Source: Echinometra lucunter (taxonomy: Eukaryota; Echinodermata; Echinoidea; Camarodonta; Echinometridae). Taken from it: a stretch of DNA of 64,000 bases. This document shows positions 22,640 through 33,651 of this stretch, in pieces (position 1 is the first letter of the stretch; every line of letters starts with the position of its first letter). The notes under the pieces were generated by a model. That model did no database searches, was not told the origin of the DNA, and saw only the letters and a list, made by a program, of their open reading frames with translations. The stretch spans positions 5,463,802-5,527,801 of the forward strand of contig CM057162.1 of NCBI GenBank assembly GCA_029962745.1, written 5' to 3'. The translations under genes and the position numbers were made by a program.

Positions 22640-23228
22640 GATATAGGCCCGGGGGGGGGGGGGGGGGGGGGGGGGGGGTACTCGACCCCAAAAGTGGTAG
22701 GTATGTGCCGCGGGCGAGACAAAAAACGGGGGGCTTTGGAACGGGCTTATTGTGAAAAGGAGGGTCTTCGGAACGGGCTTCGGAACCAAAAATGTTTGTG
22801 AAAACGGGGGCCTTTGGCACGGTTCGCCTGCGTGTGAGTGCGTATGTATCCCTATGGAACGGGCATACGTGCATGCAGCTAGGCCCGCTGGCACGGGCGC
22901 CGGGGTGCGCTCGCGCAGAGGCGATGGTCGGACAGCGCTCTGCGGGCCGCTTTTCACCAAAAATGCAGCTCATTGTAGCGGATCAATGCGGCCGGAACGG
23001 TGTTGTGTAACGAAAAATATGCGAAGCTTTGGAACGGATTTCTTTCTTCTTTTTTCTCGATAAGAAGAAAATGTTATGCTTTGGAACGGCTTTCTTTCTT
23101 CTTTTTCTCAATAAGATAAAAATGCTATGCTTTGGAACGGAAATTTGAGTGTAAAAATGGGGGTCTTCTCCGCGGCACATACCCACCACGCACTGAGTGC
23201 CCCCCCCCCCCCCCCCCCGGGATATAGG
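22640..23228. mobile_element. G element 1: foldback element with 8-bp TSD
   Basis: The 8-bp direct repeat GATATAGG (22640-22647 and 23221-23228) flanks CCC + G28 .. C18 + GG termini. Next to the G/C runs both arms carry GGTATGTGCCGCGG or its inverse. The interior holds imperfect units ending TTTGGAACGG. The 8-bp TSD and short TIRs resemble hAT-type insertion (inference). No transposase is encoded. Confidence 0.75.
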
Positions 23229-23256
23229 CAGTTGGTGAAACATGTTTATAAAAGGT

Positions 23257-23879
23257 GACACAACATTTGCTCCTGCGACAATTGCTCCTGTCTTTAATTT
23301 CTCCAAGACATGGTGTTAGGATCCCTGGTGTTGTCACTCTATATTGACTTCGTGTACGCATGATCGTTCGAAATTTTGCGTATAAAGGTTTTTTTTTTTT
23401 TAGCATGTTTGCAAACATATTTTAAAAAGAAAAGAGTTGTTTTCATGAGCTTGTACTCAAAATTGAAAAAAAAAGAGTGTTTTTGAGCTTGTAGATCTCT
23501 TCTCGAAATTGAAAAAAAGGGTATTTTATTTTTTCCGGTCCTTGTTTGCAAAAAGTGTACTCGGAATGCGAAAAATGGGGATGTTTCTTGAAGGCCAATT
23601 TGTACCCATTTTGTGCCAAATAGGGGTAAAAATGGGTGAAAATGTACTTGAAATATCGCAAAATAGGGGTCAAATTCTGGGTTGCCAAACGATCATGGTT
23701 ACACCTTTGAATATAGAGGGACAACACCGGGGTTAGGATCAAGGCTGTGGCCGGGATTTTGGTTCAGAATGATATGAGGATAAGGATTAAGGTTAGTGTT
23801 AGATTTGGGGTTAGGTTTTATGTTTGGTTCAAAATGCAGATTTTCCGTGGGAGCAATTTTCGACAGAGCAAATGTCATG
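23257..23879. mobile_element. Outer TIR element split by G element 2
   Basis: Left ACATTTGCTCCTGCGACAAT and right (inverted) ACATTTGCTCTGTCGAAAAT are terminal inverted repeats. Without the insert at 23324-23732 the element is ~210 bp. Its right part has TTAGGGTT-like words (GGTTAGTGTTAG). Confidence 0.6.
23316..23740. mobile_element. G element 2: foldback element with 8-bp TSD
   Basis: The 8-bp repeat TTAGGATC flanks a 409-bp insert. The ends are CCTGGTGTTGTCACTCTATA and, inverted, CCCCGGTGTTGTCCCTCTAT. Both arms continue with CATGATCGTT or its inverse. The interior has imperfect repeats containing TTGAGCTTGTA and AAATTGAAAAA. Confidence 0.8.
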
Positions 23880-23894
23880 TAATCAATGTGAAGT

Positions 23895-24031
23895 CAGGGC
23901 TGCGTTTCACGAAACCATCATAAGTCTAAGTTCATGGACATCCCATTGAAACGCGAGTTAATTCTACAACACGCACTTCAATGGAATGTCCAAGAAGTTA
24001 GACTTATGACAGTTTCATGAAATGCAGCCCA
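23895..24031. mobile_element. Palindromic element (CAGGGCTGCGTTTCA ends)
   Basis: AGGGCTGCGTTTCACGAAAC and GTTTCATGAAATGCAGCCC are inverted, and the inner arms ATAAGTCTAAGTTCATGGAC and GTCCAAGAAGTTAGACTTAT pair. It resembles the E group in terminal wording. Confidence 0.65.
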
Positions 24032-24071
24032 GTATGCCTCATTTCCAGGGAATCAAGCTCAGCAAGCATCT

Positions 24072-24388
24072 TGGCCTCTATTCACAAAGATGTACTAAGT
24101 TAAACCATGGTTTAAATCAGTGGTCTAACTATGGGTAGCCAAATGTAACACAAATCCCTAACAGTAGCTGTTTGTTTTATCAGCACTTTTGGTACTCATA
24201 CTATTAAAAACTGCCTAGAAATGACGAGTACAATAGTTTTCTTGACCATTAAAGCATGAGACCAGAAGTCTAGTAAACATATTAAGGAACATTACAGTGT
24301 TGACAGAGTTGTCACATGTGGCTACCATAGTTAAGCCACAAATTCAAACCATGGTTTAACTTAGTACACCTTTGTGAATATGAGCCCT
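24072..24388. mobile_element. TIR element (TTCACAAAG..AAACCATGGTTT)
   Basis: The left CTATTCACAAAGATGTACT..AAGTTAAACCATGG is inverted on the right. Inner arms CTAACTATGGGTAGCCA and TGGCTACCATAGTTAAG pair. The hairpin at 41827-42023 uses the same words (TTCACAAAG, ACCATGGTTTA) and is probably related. Confidence 0.65.
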
Positions 24389-25666
24389 TATCTTAAAAGT
24401 AAGATTTAATTCATGAACATAAGTTGCCGGCATTTGTATATTCATGATTTTTTTTTCAAAGACAATAAAAAACCTGGATTGAAATAAAAAGGAATGAACT
24501 TTTGTTCAAAACAAGATAAGAGTGTTTAAAAGAAATATGTACTACAAAGCATTATTTCCTTTATCATTTATCTTGTCAATTTTTAAAAGCTGGATAAAAA
24601 GCGAAGCGACAGAAATGATAACAAATAAACAAAAAAACACAACAAATACAAACAAACGAAAAAAAAAATTCCAAAGAAAACCAAAACATGTTTATGATAC
24701 AGCATACTGCAATGATCGTTATCCATAGAAGTGAGTAGTACAGAAGCAGAAGTACAAGCAGAATTTGGAAGAATATCCACAGTCTGACGCATACATGAAT
24801 TGTTATTATCATTAATTTGATGCATATTTAGCAATTTGGTTATATCATATTCAGTAGTAGCATTTTAATAATAATATTGAAATTACCATTAAAAGTACCA
24901 TCACATACCACAATTTATGTGCATTTTACACCGGCTTTTGCTTACTTGCTTTTATACATAAATTGCTACCATATCTATTTTGAATATCATGTGTACCGTG
25001 AGTACAGAGCTACATGCATTTAATATCATACCCCAACAAACCCCCTTGCATGCAGCCTTCAGGATTATGTGATGCATTCCAATTCTTGTAACCATGGTTA
25101 CGAAAGTGCGAGTGATGTCGAGATGAAAAATTGATACGATTCTAGGGCATCACTGATGCGCCATTACATCAGTGATTGTACTGTATGTCCTATTAGTAAA
25201 ATGGGCGTTTTAAATGCATGCACAAAAAAGAACTATATGATTTAAAACAGTTGTTTTTGCAAGTCACCTTGAATTTGCACATTCAGGGATTTCAAATTTT
25301 TTAAAATTTATTCTTTATAGCAACTTAGCCACTTTATCAGTAGCTGAACATGGATAAATCAAAATAGATGTTGTATACATGTAAACATAAGTACTTATTT
25401 GTATGTGTGTGTCTAAAGATAATGATGCACAAATGTAGTTAACAAGTCTATTTCCTCTTTCTTGCATATCATTGTGGCAATGTATAAAAATTTTTTAGCA
25501 CTTTATTCTTATGTTTAATTCTTTGAAAGCCACCTTGAATTACATGTAACACTTAAAGAGATAAAATCCATTAAGCATCACCACCGAGGACTGGAAGTGG
25601 GGAAAAATTCAAGATGGATGCTGCCTACATTCATACGACGCTCATCATTATTCAGCAACCAGGGGC

Positions 25667-25918
25667 CTAAGGGGTTTTTCTCTCTGAAACCCAGTTGGCC
25701 TCGAACTCATCCTTGTTTTCCACATTAGCATCAGATGTCATCCTCACTCTCTCCAATTCCCCGTTGCCATGGCACAGCATCACCTTACGGATGCGGTCAT
25801 CGTATATTGAGAGAGATGTTGGATGGGGGGCGATGGTTAAATTAACCTTTACAGGTGGTTGATTCGATGTGAATTCCACTTTAATTATTGATGGTGAAAA
25901 TGCATTTGCATACATACA
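25667..25918 (-). CDS. Candidate Ig-like domain exon (receptor ectodomain)
   Basis: A minus-strand acceptor (TTCTTCTCAACATGACAG) precedes 83 open codons and a stop (TAG at 25667-25669). The peptide begins CMYANAFSPS, runs through PPVKVNLTIAP, and includes VMLCHGNGE. A CxYAN..(S).. segment followed by alternating VKVNLTI looks like strands F-G of an Ig-like domain, and PTSLSI..VMLC like the start of the next. This is pattern recognition, not a proven domain. No strong donor precedes the stop, so it may be a terminal exon of a soluble form, or part of a decaying exon. A degenerate duplicate 0.5 kb away (26290-26485) points to Ig-exon duplication. Membership in the 2.7-21.9 kb gene is inferred from strand and order only. 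Confidence 0.4.
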   Translation of the reverse strand, partial: CMYANAFSPSIIKVEFTSNQPPVKVNLTIAPHPTSLSIYDDRIRKVMLCHGNGELERVRMTSDANVENKDEFEANWVSERKTP

Positions 25919-26289
25919 CTGTCATGTTGAGAAGAATAATGTACAATGGGGGCACAACTGGGGAGCGATGAATGTGCTGTAAAAAATCTTGATGAAAGAT
26001 TTTTTTCATAATGTTTGTGATATATTTGGAGAAACCTTGTCAGATAAAACCAAATGCAATGCTTGCAAAGAATACAGAAAAATACAAACATTCCTGAAGA
26101 TGAAAATCTGCTGAAGTATCAAACAGATCTATAAAGATGCAAAATAGAAGTATGGTACAAGCCTTAGAACCTCTGAATAATTGTTCCAATGTTGGCGAAT
26201 TGCATTTTTGTCAGTCATTATTTCAGTATTTATTCATCACTTAAGCTCACTTGTACTTAGGTAAACATATCATTATAAAGCATTTCATA

Positions 26290-26485
26290 AGCGTTGATAC
26301 CTGGTTGCCATGGTGCAGCATCCCCTAATGGATGCATTCATCAGAGAGATGCTATTTGGGTGTGGTGGTTATATATAATTGTGCCTGATGTACTTTAATT
26401 CATGTAATATTACTACTGATAGTGGGAATGTGTTAGTATGTATGAGGAATGATGACATACTGTACATTTGGGGATGTATGATACA
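26290..26485 (-). pseudogene. Decayed duplicate of the Ig-like exon
   Basis: TTGCCATGGTGCAGCATCCC, GAGAGATGCT, TACTTTAATT and GTGGGAATGTGTTAGTATGTA align in order with TTGCCATGGCACAGCATCAC, GAGAGATGTT, CACTTTAATT and GGTGAAAATGCATTTGCATACATA of the exon at 25667-25918. Insertions, deletions and in-frame stops break every frame on the minus strand. Acceptor-like and donor-like bases remain at the edges (ATGTACAG; CAG|GTATCA). Confidence 0.55.
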
Positions 26486-26754
26486 GTTCAGCTTTCTAAC
26501 TTTCTGTTCTTACATACAATGGAAAAACATGAATAATTTCTAATTTTAGCTTCCCTTGTTCATTAAATATTGCTTTCATTAGTCATAACTTCATTTTTAA
26601 AAAATACTTCTTTTAGTTCTTTAAGGTAAGAATTTGTAGACACTTCTACATGAGCACATCTTTTTATTTAACTGCTCATTGTAGTCTAAGCGCATCAGCT
26701 CTTGAATATATATCACAAGCTTTGTGGTATCTTAAGTGATATGCTCTTCTCTTC

Positions 26755-26945
26755 TTATCCTCCTCCACCTTCTCCTCCTCCTCCTTCTTCTTCTTCTTCT
26801 TTCTCCTCCTCCTCCTCCTCCTCCTTCTTCTTCTTCTTGTTCTTGTTCTTCTTGTTCTTGTTCTTGTTCTTCTTCTTCTTCTTCCTCTTCTTCTTTCTCC
26901 TCCTTCTTCTTCTCCTCCTCCTCCTTCTTCTCCTTCTTTTTCTTA
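26755..26945. repeat. (CTT/CTC)n pyrimidine microsatellite
   Basis: About 190 bp of CTCCTCCTTCTTCTTG trinucleotide mixture. It gives poly-Leu/Ser frames on plus and poly-Glu/Lys on minus, all artefacts of the repeat. Confidence 0.92.
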
Positions 26946-27934
26946 TCATCATTATAATTTGTCTTCCTCTCCTGGTCATTCTTGTACATGTGCATGTTAT
27001 CGACAATAGAAAGCTGCCTAGAATACGCTGCTTCATAGAAAATGAGAGCTGGTACACCGAGCGCACATGAAGTACCCCTGAGAGCATTTGAGCAAAGAAT
27101 CGATAATGAGAAATATCTCTCTCGATCGATGACAAACCTGGGGTCAAGTATTCAGTTGTGCAATGAATACTACATCATTATGATGGAAGATTTGAGAACT
27201 GATAGAAAAAAGACTGAACATGATGCAAAGTCATACATCACTTGGTCTTGGAGATAATTTGTAAAATTAATTTTCCTATCATTTTTATTACTGAAGAAAA
27301 ATCAGGTATGGCCAGATTTGTATTTGAAAAAGAATCGCCTAATGAGATATATTTCTGTATCAAAGATGAAATTTATTAATTCAATAATCAGACAGGTTTC
27401 AGGCCATTTTTCCTTTACTTGAAAATAGATTTATGACTTAGCAACTGCAGACAAATTCCACTTCACAATAACCATTTTTTAGTTTGACACATTTTGGTCA
27501 TTTAGGGAGAAGTTTATGCCGAATCAAAATTTATCAATTTTACTCTCTTGTGGTTTACACTGATGAACACAAGCTGAAAAACTTTTTGAATTAGGCTATT
27601 CTGCAGCTCTTTTCTTGTAACTTTGAGCAAGTAAATGGGTAGTAAAGTGTAAGCTACTCAGGATTTTACAAGAGTCACGATTCACCCATCAACATTGCTT
27701 CAGGACAATGCTGATATTGCTGTGTGTGTTGTATGCAGACTCAGAATGTACGCTGGGACATGATATACTTCAATGTCTATGTGAGCCATGAATGCATCCA
27801 TCAGAGTGGAATGCTTCACACTGGACATTATCACATATATCATGTAGACAGTGGCAGATACAGGCAGGGGCACTAGAGGCGCGGAGGCGTGTGCCCCCCT
27901 CTATTATTTGTGTATCACACCTTGAACATGCATA
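26946..27934. other. Unassigned segment; one open minus-strand stretch
   Basis: On the minus strand 27151 to about 26950 is open, with protein-like wording (ALGVPALIFYEAAYS, then VDNMHMYKNDQERK) running into the CTT repeat. The plus strand is also open there. Neither has convincing splice borders. The rest (27.26-27.9 kb) shows nothing I can assign. Confidence 0.25.
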
Positions 27935-28349
27935 TTAACCCATTCATGACAGGATTTATTTAAAGCCTAATTTGATCAGCTTTTATTCTTCAAATTGGCA
28001 ACACCAACATTCTTATTTTATTGCTACATTTTTCTTATAAAACGTCATGTATCTGAAATGAATATAAATAGACAGAAATTATGATGAGAAGTCAAAAAGT
28101 TGCCAATTTGCAGGGGAAAACGGTGATTTGAAACCTTCTATCACATTGCCAATTTAAGGATTTTAATGCTTATTTTCCTTTAAAAAATTTTCAGCATCAA
28201 ACAACGAATATTGACACAACCAAAATGGGCACAGTTTGTGTAGAAGTTTTGCTCTTTCTGCTCATGTATTTGGTATGATTTTTAGGGCTTTGCATCAAAA
28301 GATATTAGGCCAAACCACAAAATGTGGACCTCTGTCACGAATGGGTTAA
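27935..28349 (+). mobile_element. MITE-A copy 4
   Basis: TTAACCCATTCATGACAGG to CACGAATGGGTTAA. Contains GTAGAAGTTTTGCTC where other copies have GTAGAATTTTTTGCTC, which shifts the shared frame. Confidence 0.9.
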
Positions 28350-28491
28350 TACAGTGTATAGCTACATGTTTATCTAAGAAAATTGTCATATGCGCCCCCT
28401 CTACTTTCAAATTTGCCATTTGCACCCCTCTATTTCCAAATCCTGGGTCTGCAGCTGTGTAGATGTACTCATGAGCAGATGGCATGTGCTA

Positions 28492-28991
28492 NNNNNNNNN
28501 NNNNNNNNNNNNNNNNNNNNNNNNNNNNNNNNNNNNNNNNNNNNNNNNNNNNNNNNNNNNNNNNNNNNNNNNNNNNNNNNNNNNNNNNNNNNNNNNNNNN
28601 NNNNNNNNNNNNNNNNNNNNNNNNNNNNNNNNNNNNNNNNNNNNNNNNNNNNNNNNNNNNNNNNNNNNNNNNNNNNNNNNNNNNNNNNNNNNNNNNNNNN
28701 NNNNNNNNNNNNNNNNNNNNNNNNNNNNNNNNNNNNNNNNNNNNNNNNNNNNNNNNNNNNNNNNNNNNNNNNNNNNNNNNNNNNNNNNNNNNNNNNNNNN
28801 NNNNNNNNNNNNNNNNNNNNNNNNNNNNNNNNNNNNNNNNNNNNNNNNNNNNNNNNNNNNNNNNNNNNNNNNNNNNNNNNNNNNNNNNNNNNNNNNNNNN
28901 NNNNNNNNNNNNNNNNNNNNNNNNNNNNNNNNNNNNNNNNNNNNNNNNNNNNNNNNNNNNNNNNNNNNNNNNNNNNNNNNNNNNNNNNNNN
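28492..28991. other. Assembly gap (500 N)
   Basis: Exactly 500 unknown bases, a size usually used as a placeholder, so the true distance is unknown. Confidence 0.99.
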
Positions 28992-29239
28992 GCATTTCCT
29001 TGTTCAATGGCCTTCTTTCACTTTACCTCAATACCTCACTCAGCAACCTTGATTAGCATGACAAAAGAAGTTTAACCTCCATGGTGCAAAGGTCATTACC
29101 ACAACAAATAACAAACTCTAGTTATTATTGATCTGTATTTGAGTTTTAGGCTCAATGTAGGAATCTGTTATGCTATGCAGACTGACTTGATGTTTCTGAA
29201 TTTCTTTCTATCAGAGACTGCCATTCATTTTTTAAAGCG

Positions 29240-29385
29240 AAGATGGTGATGATTGTGGTGGTGATGATGACAATGATGATGATTATGATGACATTGATGA
29301 TGACATTGAAGATGATGATGATGATGATTATGATGATGCTGATTATAATGACTATGATTATAATAATACTGACGATGATTCACAG
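29240..29385. repeat. Imperfect (GAT)n microsatellite
   Basis: GATGATGATGATTATGATGAC-type trinucleotides with frequent substitutions over ~145 bp. Confidence 0.85.
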
Positions 29386-29412
29386 CATTTAGTTGTACAT
29401 GTATATTGCATA

Positions 29413-29600
29413 CCTGCCAACTGCCCCTATTTAATAGGGACAATCCTGATTTTTGGTAAAAGAAAGAGCCACTTCTACCACTGTGTCCCTCTTTTTGCAA
29501 AAATCTGTCTGTAGTAATGTATAGGAAATTCAGAAATTTCCCTATTTTCAGCCTCCGCCTTGTCATTTGTCCCTATTTCTTGGGTTTCAGGATTGGCAGG
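29413..29600. mobile_element. Short TIR element (CCTGCCAA ends)
   Basis: CCTGCCAACTGCCCCTATTT on the left and AAATAGGGACAAATG.. / TTGGCAGG at the right end are partly inverted, about 190 bp in all. Confidence 0.5.
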
Positions 29601-29897
29601 TCTGTATATTGCATCTTGAAACACAGGCATTTTTGTACGGAAATGATATTGTTATGATAAACTACAAGGGTTGCGCAGTGGTGGATAAATACAAAGATCC
29701 CCATAAAACTCCATGAAGGAGTTGAATAGGGACTTTACCTGCAATGCATGCATTGGGTATGAAAAACAGAATGAAGCCTATGAGGAAGTGAGGAGTGATT
29801 TTGTTTGAATCAAAATATTTTCATTTATGCCCTAGATGCAAATATTGGCATGCTATTTTGGACACAAGTTTTATCGGTAATTTTCAAGCTTCCTTGT

Positions 29898-30313
29898 TTA
29901 ACCCATTCATGACAGAGGTCCACATTTTGTGGTTTGGCCTAATATCTTTTGGTCCAAAGCACTAAAAATCATACCAAATACATAAGCAGAGAGAGCAAAA
30001 AATTCTACACAAACTGTGCCCATTTTGGTTGTGTCAATATTCGTTTTTTGATGCTGAAAATTTTTTAAAGGAAAATAAGCATTAAAATCCTTAAATTGGC
30101 AATGTGATAGAAAGTTTAAAATCACAGTTTCCCCCTGAAAATTGGCAACTTTTTGACTTCTCATCGTAATTTCTGTCAATTTATATTCATTTCAGATACA
30201 TGACGTTTTATAAGAAAAATGTAGCAACAAAATAAAAATGTTGGTGTTGCCAATTTGAAGAATAAAAGCTGATCAAATTAGGCTTTACATAATTCCTGTC
30301 ACGAATGGGTTAA
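29898..30313 (-). mobile_element. MITE-A copy 5
   Basis: The reverse orientation of copies 1-4, with TTAA at both edges. The shared ~90-codon frame is open here. Confidence 0.9.
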
Positions 30314-30727
30314 ATGTACTTGATTCAACTTAAGAATGCATATATGACTTAAAACAGCACTAAAACCTCAACATTGTAGTAGACAACTTCTTTCTTTTTC
30401 AGTCTTCAAAAGTTCCAACAACAAAAAAGTCATGCATCTGTGAAAGATGTGCACTTTTATCAGTTGGATTGTTAGGAATATCATTGGATAGTTTATGACT
30501 GCCGCAAAGGGATGGACTCAATTTAATTTTTAAGTTCTTATGTAGAAAGGCAGTGTTATAGTGAAAAATTGGCATGTTAACATAACCACAATAGTACATG
30601 TAACTTGATGTAAGTGACCACAATTGAAAGCTGTAGGGGATTACTTCAGATTAGCTACCTTAGATTATTTGACAAGCTTTGTGAGCTGTATCTAAGAAGA
30701 AATAACTCTCTTGGAAGTGCTGTGATA
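30314..30727. other. Unassigned AT-rich segment
   Basis: No repeat, RNA or exon recognised. A 74-codon minus frame (30399-30623) lacks splice context. Confidence 0.3.
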
Positions 30728-31206
30728 AATGAATGAATGAATGAATAAATGAATGAATGAATGAATGAAAGAATGAATGAATGAATGAATGAATGAATGA
30801 ATGAATGAATGAATGAATGAATGAATGAATGAACAAATGAATGAATGAATAAATGAATGAATGAATGAATGAATGAATGAATGAATGAATAAATGAATGA
30901 ATGAATGAATGAATAAATGAATGAATGAATGAATGAATAAATGAATGAATGAATGAATAAATGAATGAATGAATGAATGAATGAATGAATGAATGAATGA
31001 ATGAATGAATGGAATGAATGAAAGAATGAATGAATGAATGAATGAATGAATGAATGAATGAATGAATGAATGAATGAATGAATGAATGAATGAATGAATG
31101 AATGAATGAATGAATGAATGAATGAATGAATGAATGAATAAATGAATGAATGAATGAATAAATGAATGAATGAATAAATGAATGAATGAATGAATGAATG
31201 AATGAA
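30728..31206. repeat. (GAAT)n tetranucleotide array, ~480 bp
   Basis: Long GAATGAAT array with a few AAAT, GAAA and GAAC variants. On the minus strand it gives a 150+-codon FIHS repeat frame, which is not a gene. Confidence 0.95.
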
Positions 31207-32872
31207 CAATTGCTAATTATAAATTAGGAGATAATGTCTCACACGTCTCAAAATGATTAGTCTATGCAGCCGATTTGTGGAGTTTGCTATTAATATGCCC
31301 TATGTGAAATCCTTTAAAATAGAGATGATTGAATAGTGTGTGATTGCGTGTGACAGGTATGGAATTTCTGTGAGGGGGATTTTAGAGTTGATAAAGAGGT
31401 ATAGTACAGGACATAGAGGAGAGAAGGAGATGAATGCTAACGAAAAAGAGAAGATGAATGAAAAGGAAAATTCTACTGTCGTGTAGACTTGTTTTTTTAT
31501 GATTATTTCATTTCTTAATTGTTGGTGCAAATGGATGGTACATATAGTCACTATATCTCACCATTTCTACTTTCTAGTGGACACAGGTGCTATATCAGTC
31601 AACCCTCTTGCAAACATCCTCAAGTTGATATGCAGGGTTATGTAACAAATTTCACTCTCACTGATCATTAGCTAATCCTTTTCATGTCTTCCCCAATGAC
31701 CTTGCAGCTACACCTACATTCAAAACTCTTCTGTTGCAACAGCGTCGAAAAAGGAAAAATACTAATATCTTGTAAATGCCTCTCACCTAATGCTTTCTTG
31801 CAGGATATGTAGTGGGTTTCTTCATCAACAGTTTGTCCTTTCTTCATTTGTTTTATGCTGCTTATGTCATATCTACCCTTTCTGTAGAGCCCTACATCAC
31901 CTGGACCACCGACCACCTCTTCCCCCCACCCTCCCCCAACCTCCCCCTCCCCCTTTGTTCATTATCTCATTCTAACTTTAACTTTTCTGTGTTCCGATGC
32001 CTCTTTTCTTTCCAGACTACTCTGACATCTATGTTATCAAGATTTGATTGAAATTTACAACTAAAATTCGTAGAACCTAGGATTGTTCAACCAGTTCATT
32101 TTTTTCTAATATTTTATTAAGGTATTATTTGATATGATTAGGTAATCAGTTTGATTTTCAGATTTTTTATAACTAAATTTGCTAATTGATTGTGTAACTT
32201 TGTTTCAGTCTCGATTGTTGCTTGAGTATATAGAAACCAAGACATCATGCATGTTTGTTGTTATTTTCATTTCATGTATTTTTGTTTTGATTTGATGATA
32301 TTCATGTCAAAGACTATATTTTTAATCATGTTTCAATCTTTCTCGAATAGTGTCATCGATTTGTGGAAAAAAAACTCATGGGACAAACCCCTACTCTGCT
32401 ATAGCTCCCTGTCAAAGTGAATACTGTTATATTGAGGTTGAGTTAGGTTAAAGTCCCCAGTTTTCCGCGATATGAAAAACAGAAAATTTTTACGGAAAAC
32501 ATTTTTTTTTCCCCAAATATATGAATTAGGAATAGTACAGCATAAAATGTATAAAACAAAGAAATCTCCAATAAAGCAAAAACAGAGCATCGACGAAAAA
32601 TCTGGATCAAACCTGTTCGCAGTGTTTAGCTTGTGTTCACGAAGCTTCAGCTGCCTCTGCATGTATACTGCAGTGCGTATATTAGGGTAAATAAGTTGGG
32701 AGGGTTATAGATTTTTACTATTTACAATTGCTTTGTCATATGTTTTGTGCATGTCACTGAAGAACACAGAATTTGTAGAACACCGAAGAACACAGAATTT
32801 GGATGTTAGAAAACGGAAAAATGGGGAGTTTAAGTTAGGTTTGATCTAATGATTGTGTCAACAAAGTCACAG
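31207..32872. other. Unassigned segment
   Basis: It holds T/C-rich stretches and an 82-codon minus frame (31668-31916) opposite a Pro/Ser-rich plus stretch (31890-31960). Neither could be placed in a gene. No TIR element was recognised. It might include an old retroelement 3' end, but nothing diagnostic is visible. Confidence 0.25.
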
Positions 32873-32972
32873 TGATATGAATGTCCCTATATCTCATGTT
32901 CCTCCTGCCGTTAAACAGCTCCGATCACATCACCAAGGCCAAATGATGGTAACGGTACAGCAGGACTTTCTG
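32873..32972 (+). CDS. Candidate internal exon of an unidentified plus-strand gene
   Basis: 100 nt open in one frame, with a good donor (TTTCTG|GTACGTGG) and an acceptor at CACAG (32872) or AAAG (32866) preceded by a weak pyrimidine tract. The peptide includes NVPISHVPPAVKQLRSHH and MMVTVQQDFL. It has ordinary protein composition, unlike the surrounding AT-rich frames, and ends in phase 0. I do not recognise the family. Chance is possible: exon-length open frames are common, and the acceptor is the weak point. Confidence 0.35.
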
Positions 32973-33229
32973 GTACGTGGATTTTGTCTTCATCTTTTCT
33001 TCCTTCCTTTCCTCTCTCTTTCTAGTTTTCAAAGATGGTGTGAGCTTCTGTCTGCCTTCCAGAGCATTCCTTCAGCTTTAATATTCATCATATTTAATGG
33101 CTGGTAGTCATAAAGGCATGCTAACTTTAGACCAGGTTTAAACTCCAATTAATCAATTAGTCCAATGATTGATGGACTGCCCAGTGTCAACCATTTCATT
33201 CTAGTAGAAAAAAAATCATAATGATGAAA

Positions 33230-33651
33230 CTAAAGCCTGCCGCACACTATACGATACGACTGTGACCCGATTCTTGAACAAATGGCATTTTGCATTAATA
33301 TGACAGTTTAAATAAGTAAAATTATCTTATTTGAAGTTCGGATTAATGCTAGGAATACTAAAATCAAAATTCTGCTCAATTGCAAGCCTTGTGGTCGGAG
33401 TAAAGGCCAAATCAGCTTCAAATCGCAGCCCATAACAAGATTGCTATGACATCACTACGATTTTTAATTGAATTCGCTTTAATTCCTACAGGGAGGCTGG
33501 CAATAGCCTAAAATTTCGATTTTGGTATTCATACCACTATTTGGAACTTTGATCGTTTAGATTTTACAGGTTGGCATGTTCATATCAAATGCTATTAAAA
33601 ATTTTCCAAAATCGGATAGCAGACGGATTGTATAATTTGCGCCAGGCTTAA
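33230..33651. mobile_element. F element copy 2
   Basis: TAAAGCCTGCCGCACACTATACGATAC on the left and GTATAATTTGCGCCAGGCTTAA on the right are inverted, and the interior matches 4879-5301 (TAAAATCAAAATTC, TCGGATAGCAGACGG). It is much diverged from copy 1. Confidence 0.6.

Larger units (their letters stand above)
21858..25666 (-). other. Presumed intron(s) with nested mobile elements; transmembrane exon not found
   Basis: If the Ig-like exon at 25667 belongs to this gene, a membrane-spanning exon should lie here. Hydrophobic minus-strand frames at 24576-24834 derive partly from T-rich low-complexity DNA and lack a fitting donor phase. The rest is a SINE, TIR and foldback elements (22.1-24.4 kb) and AT-rich DNA with no assignable content (24.4-25.6 kb). 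Confidence 0.35.

Noticed and set aside
22566..23063. Overlapping 100-135 codon frames on both strands with Pro/Arg/Gly-rich peptides
   Set aside because: They lie in a GC-rich foldback element bounded by G/C runs and an 8-bp TSD; no family match.
24576..24834. Hydrophobic minus-strand frames as the missing transmembrane exon
   Set aside because: The hydrophobicity comes partly from T-rich low-complexity DNA, two frames are equally hydrophobic, and no donor leaves the two bases the 21800 exon needs.
30655..31209. 184-codon minus-strand frame of FIHS repeats
   Set aside because: Pure product of the (GAAT)n array, whose four-base unit gives a period of four codons.
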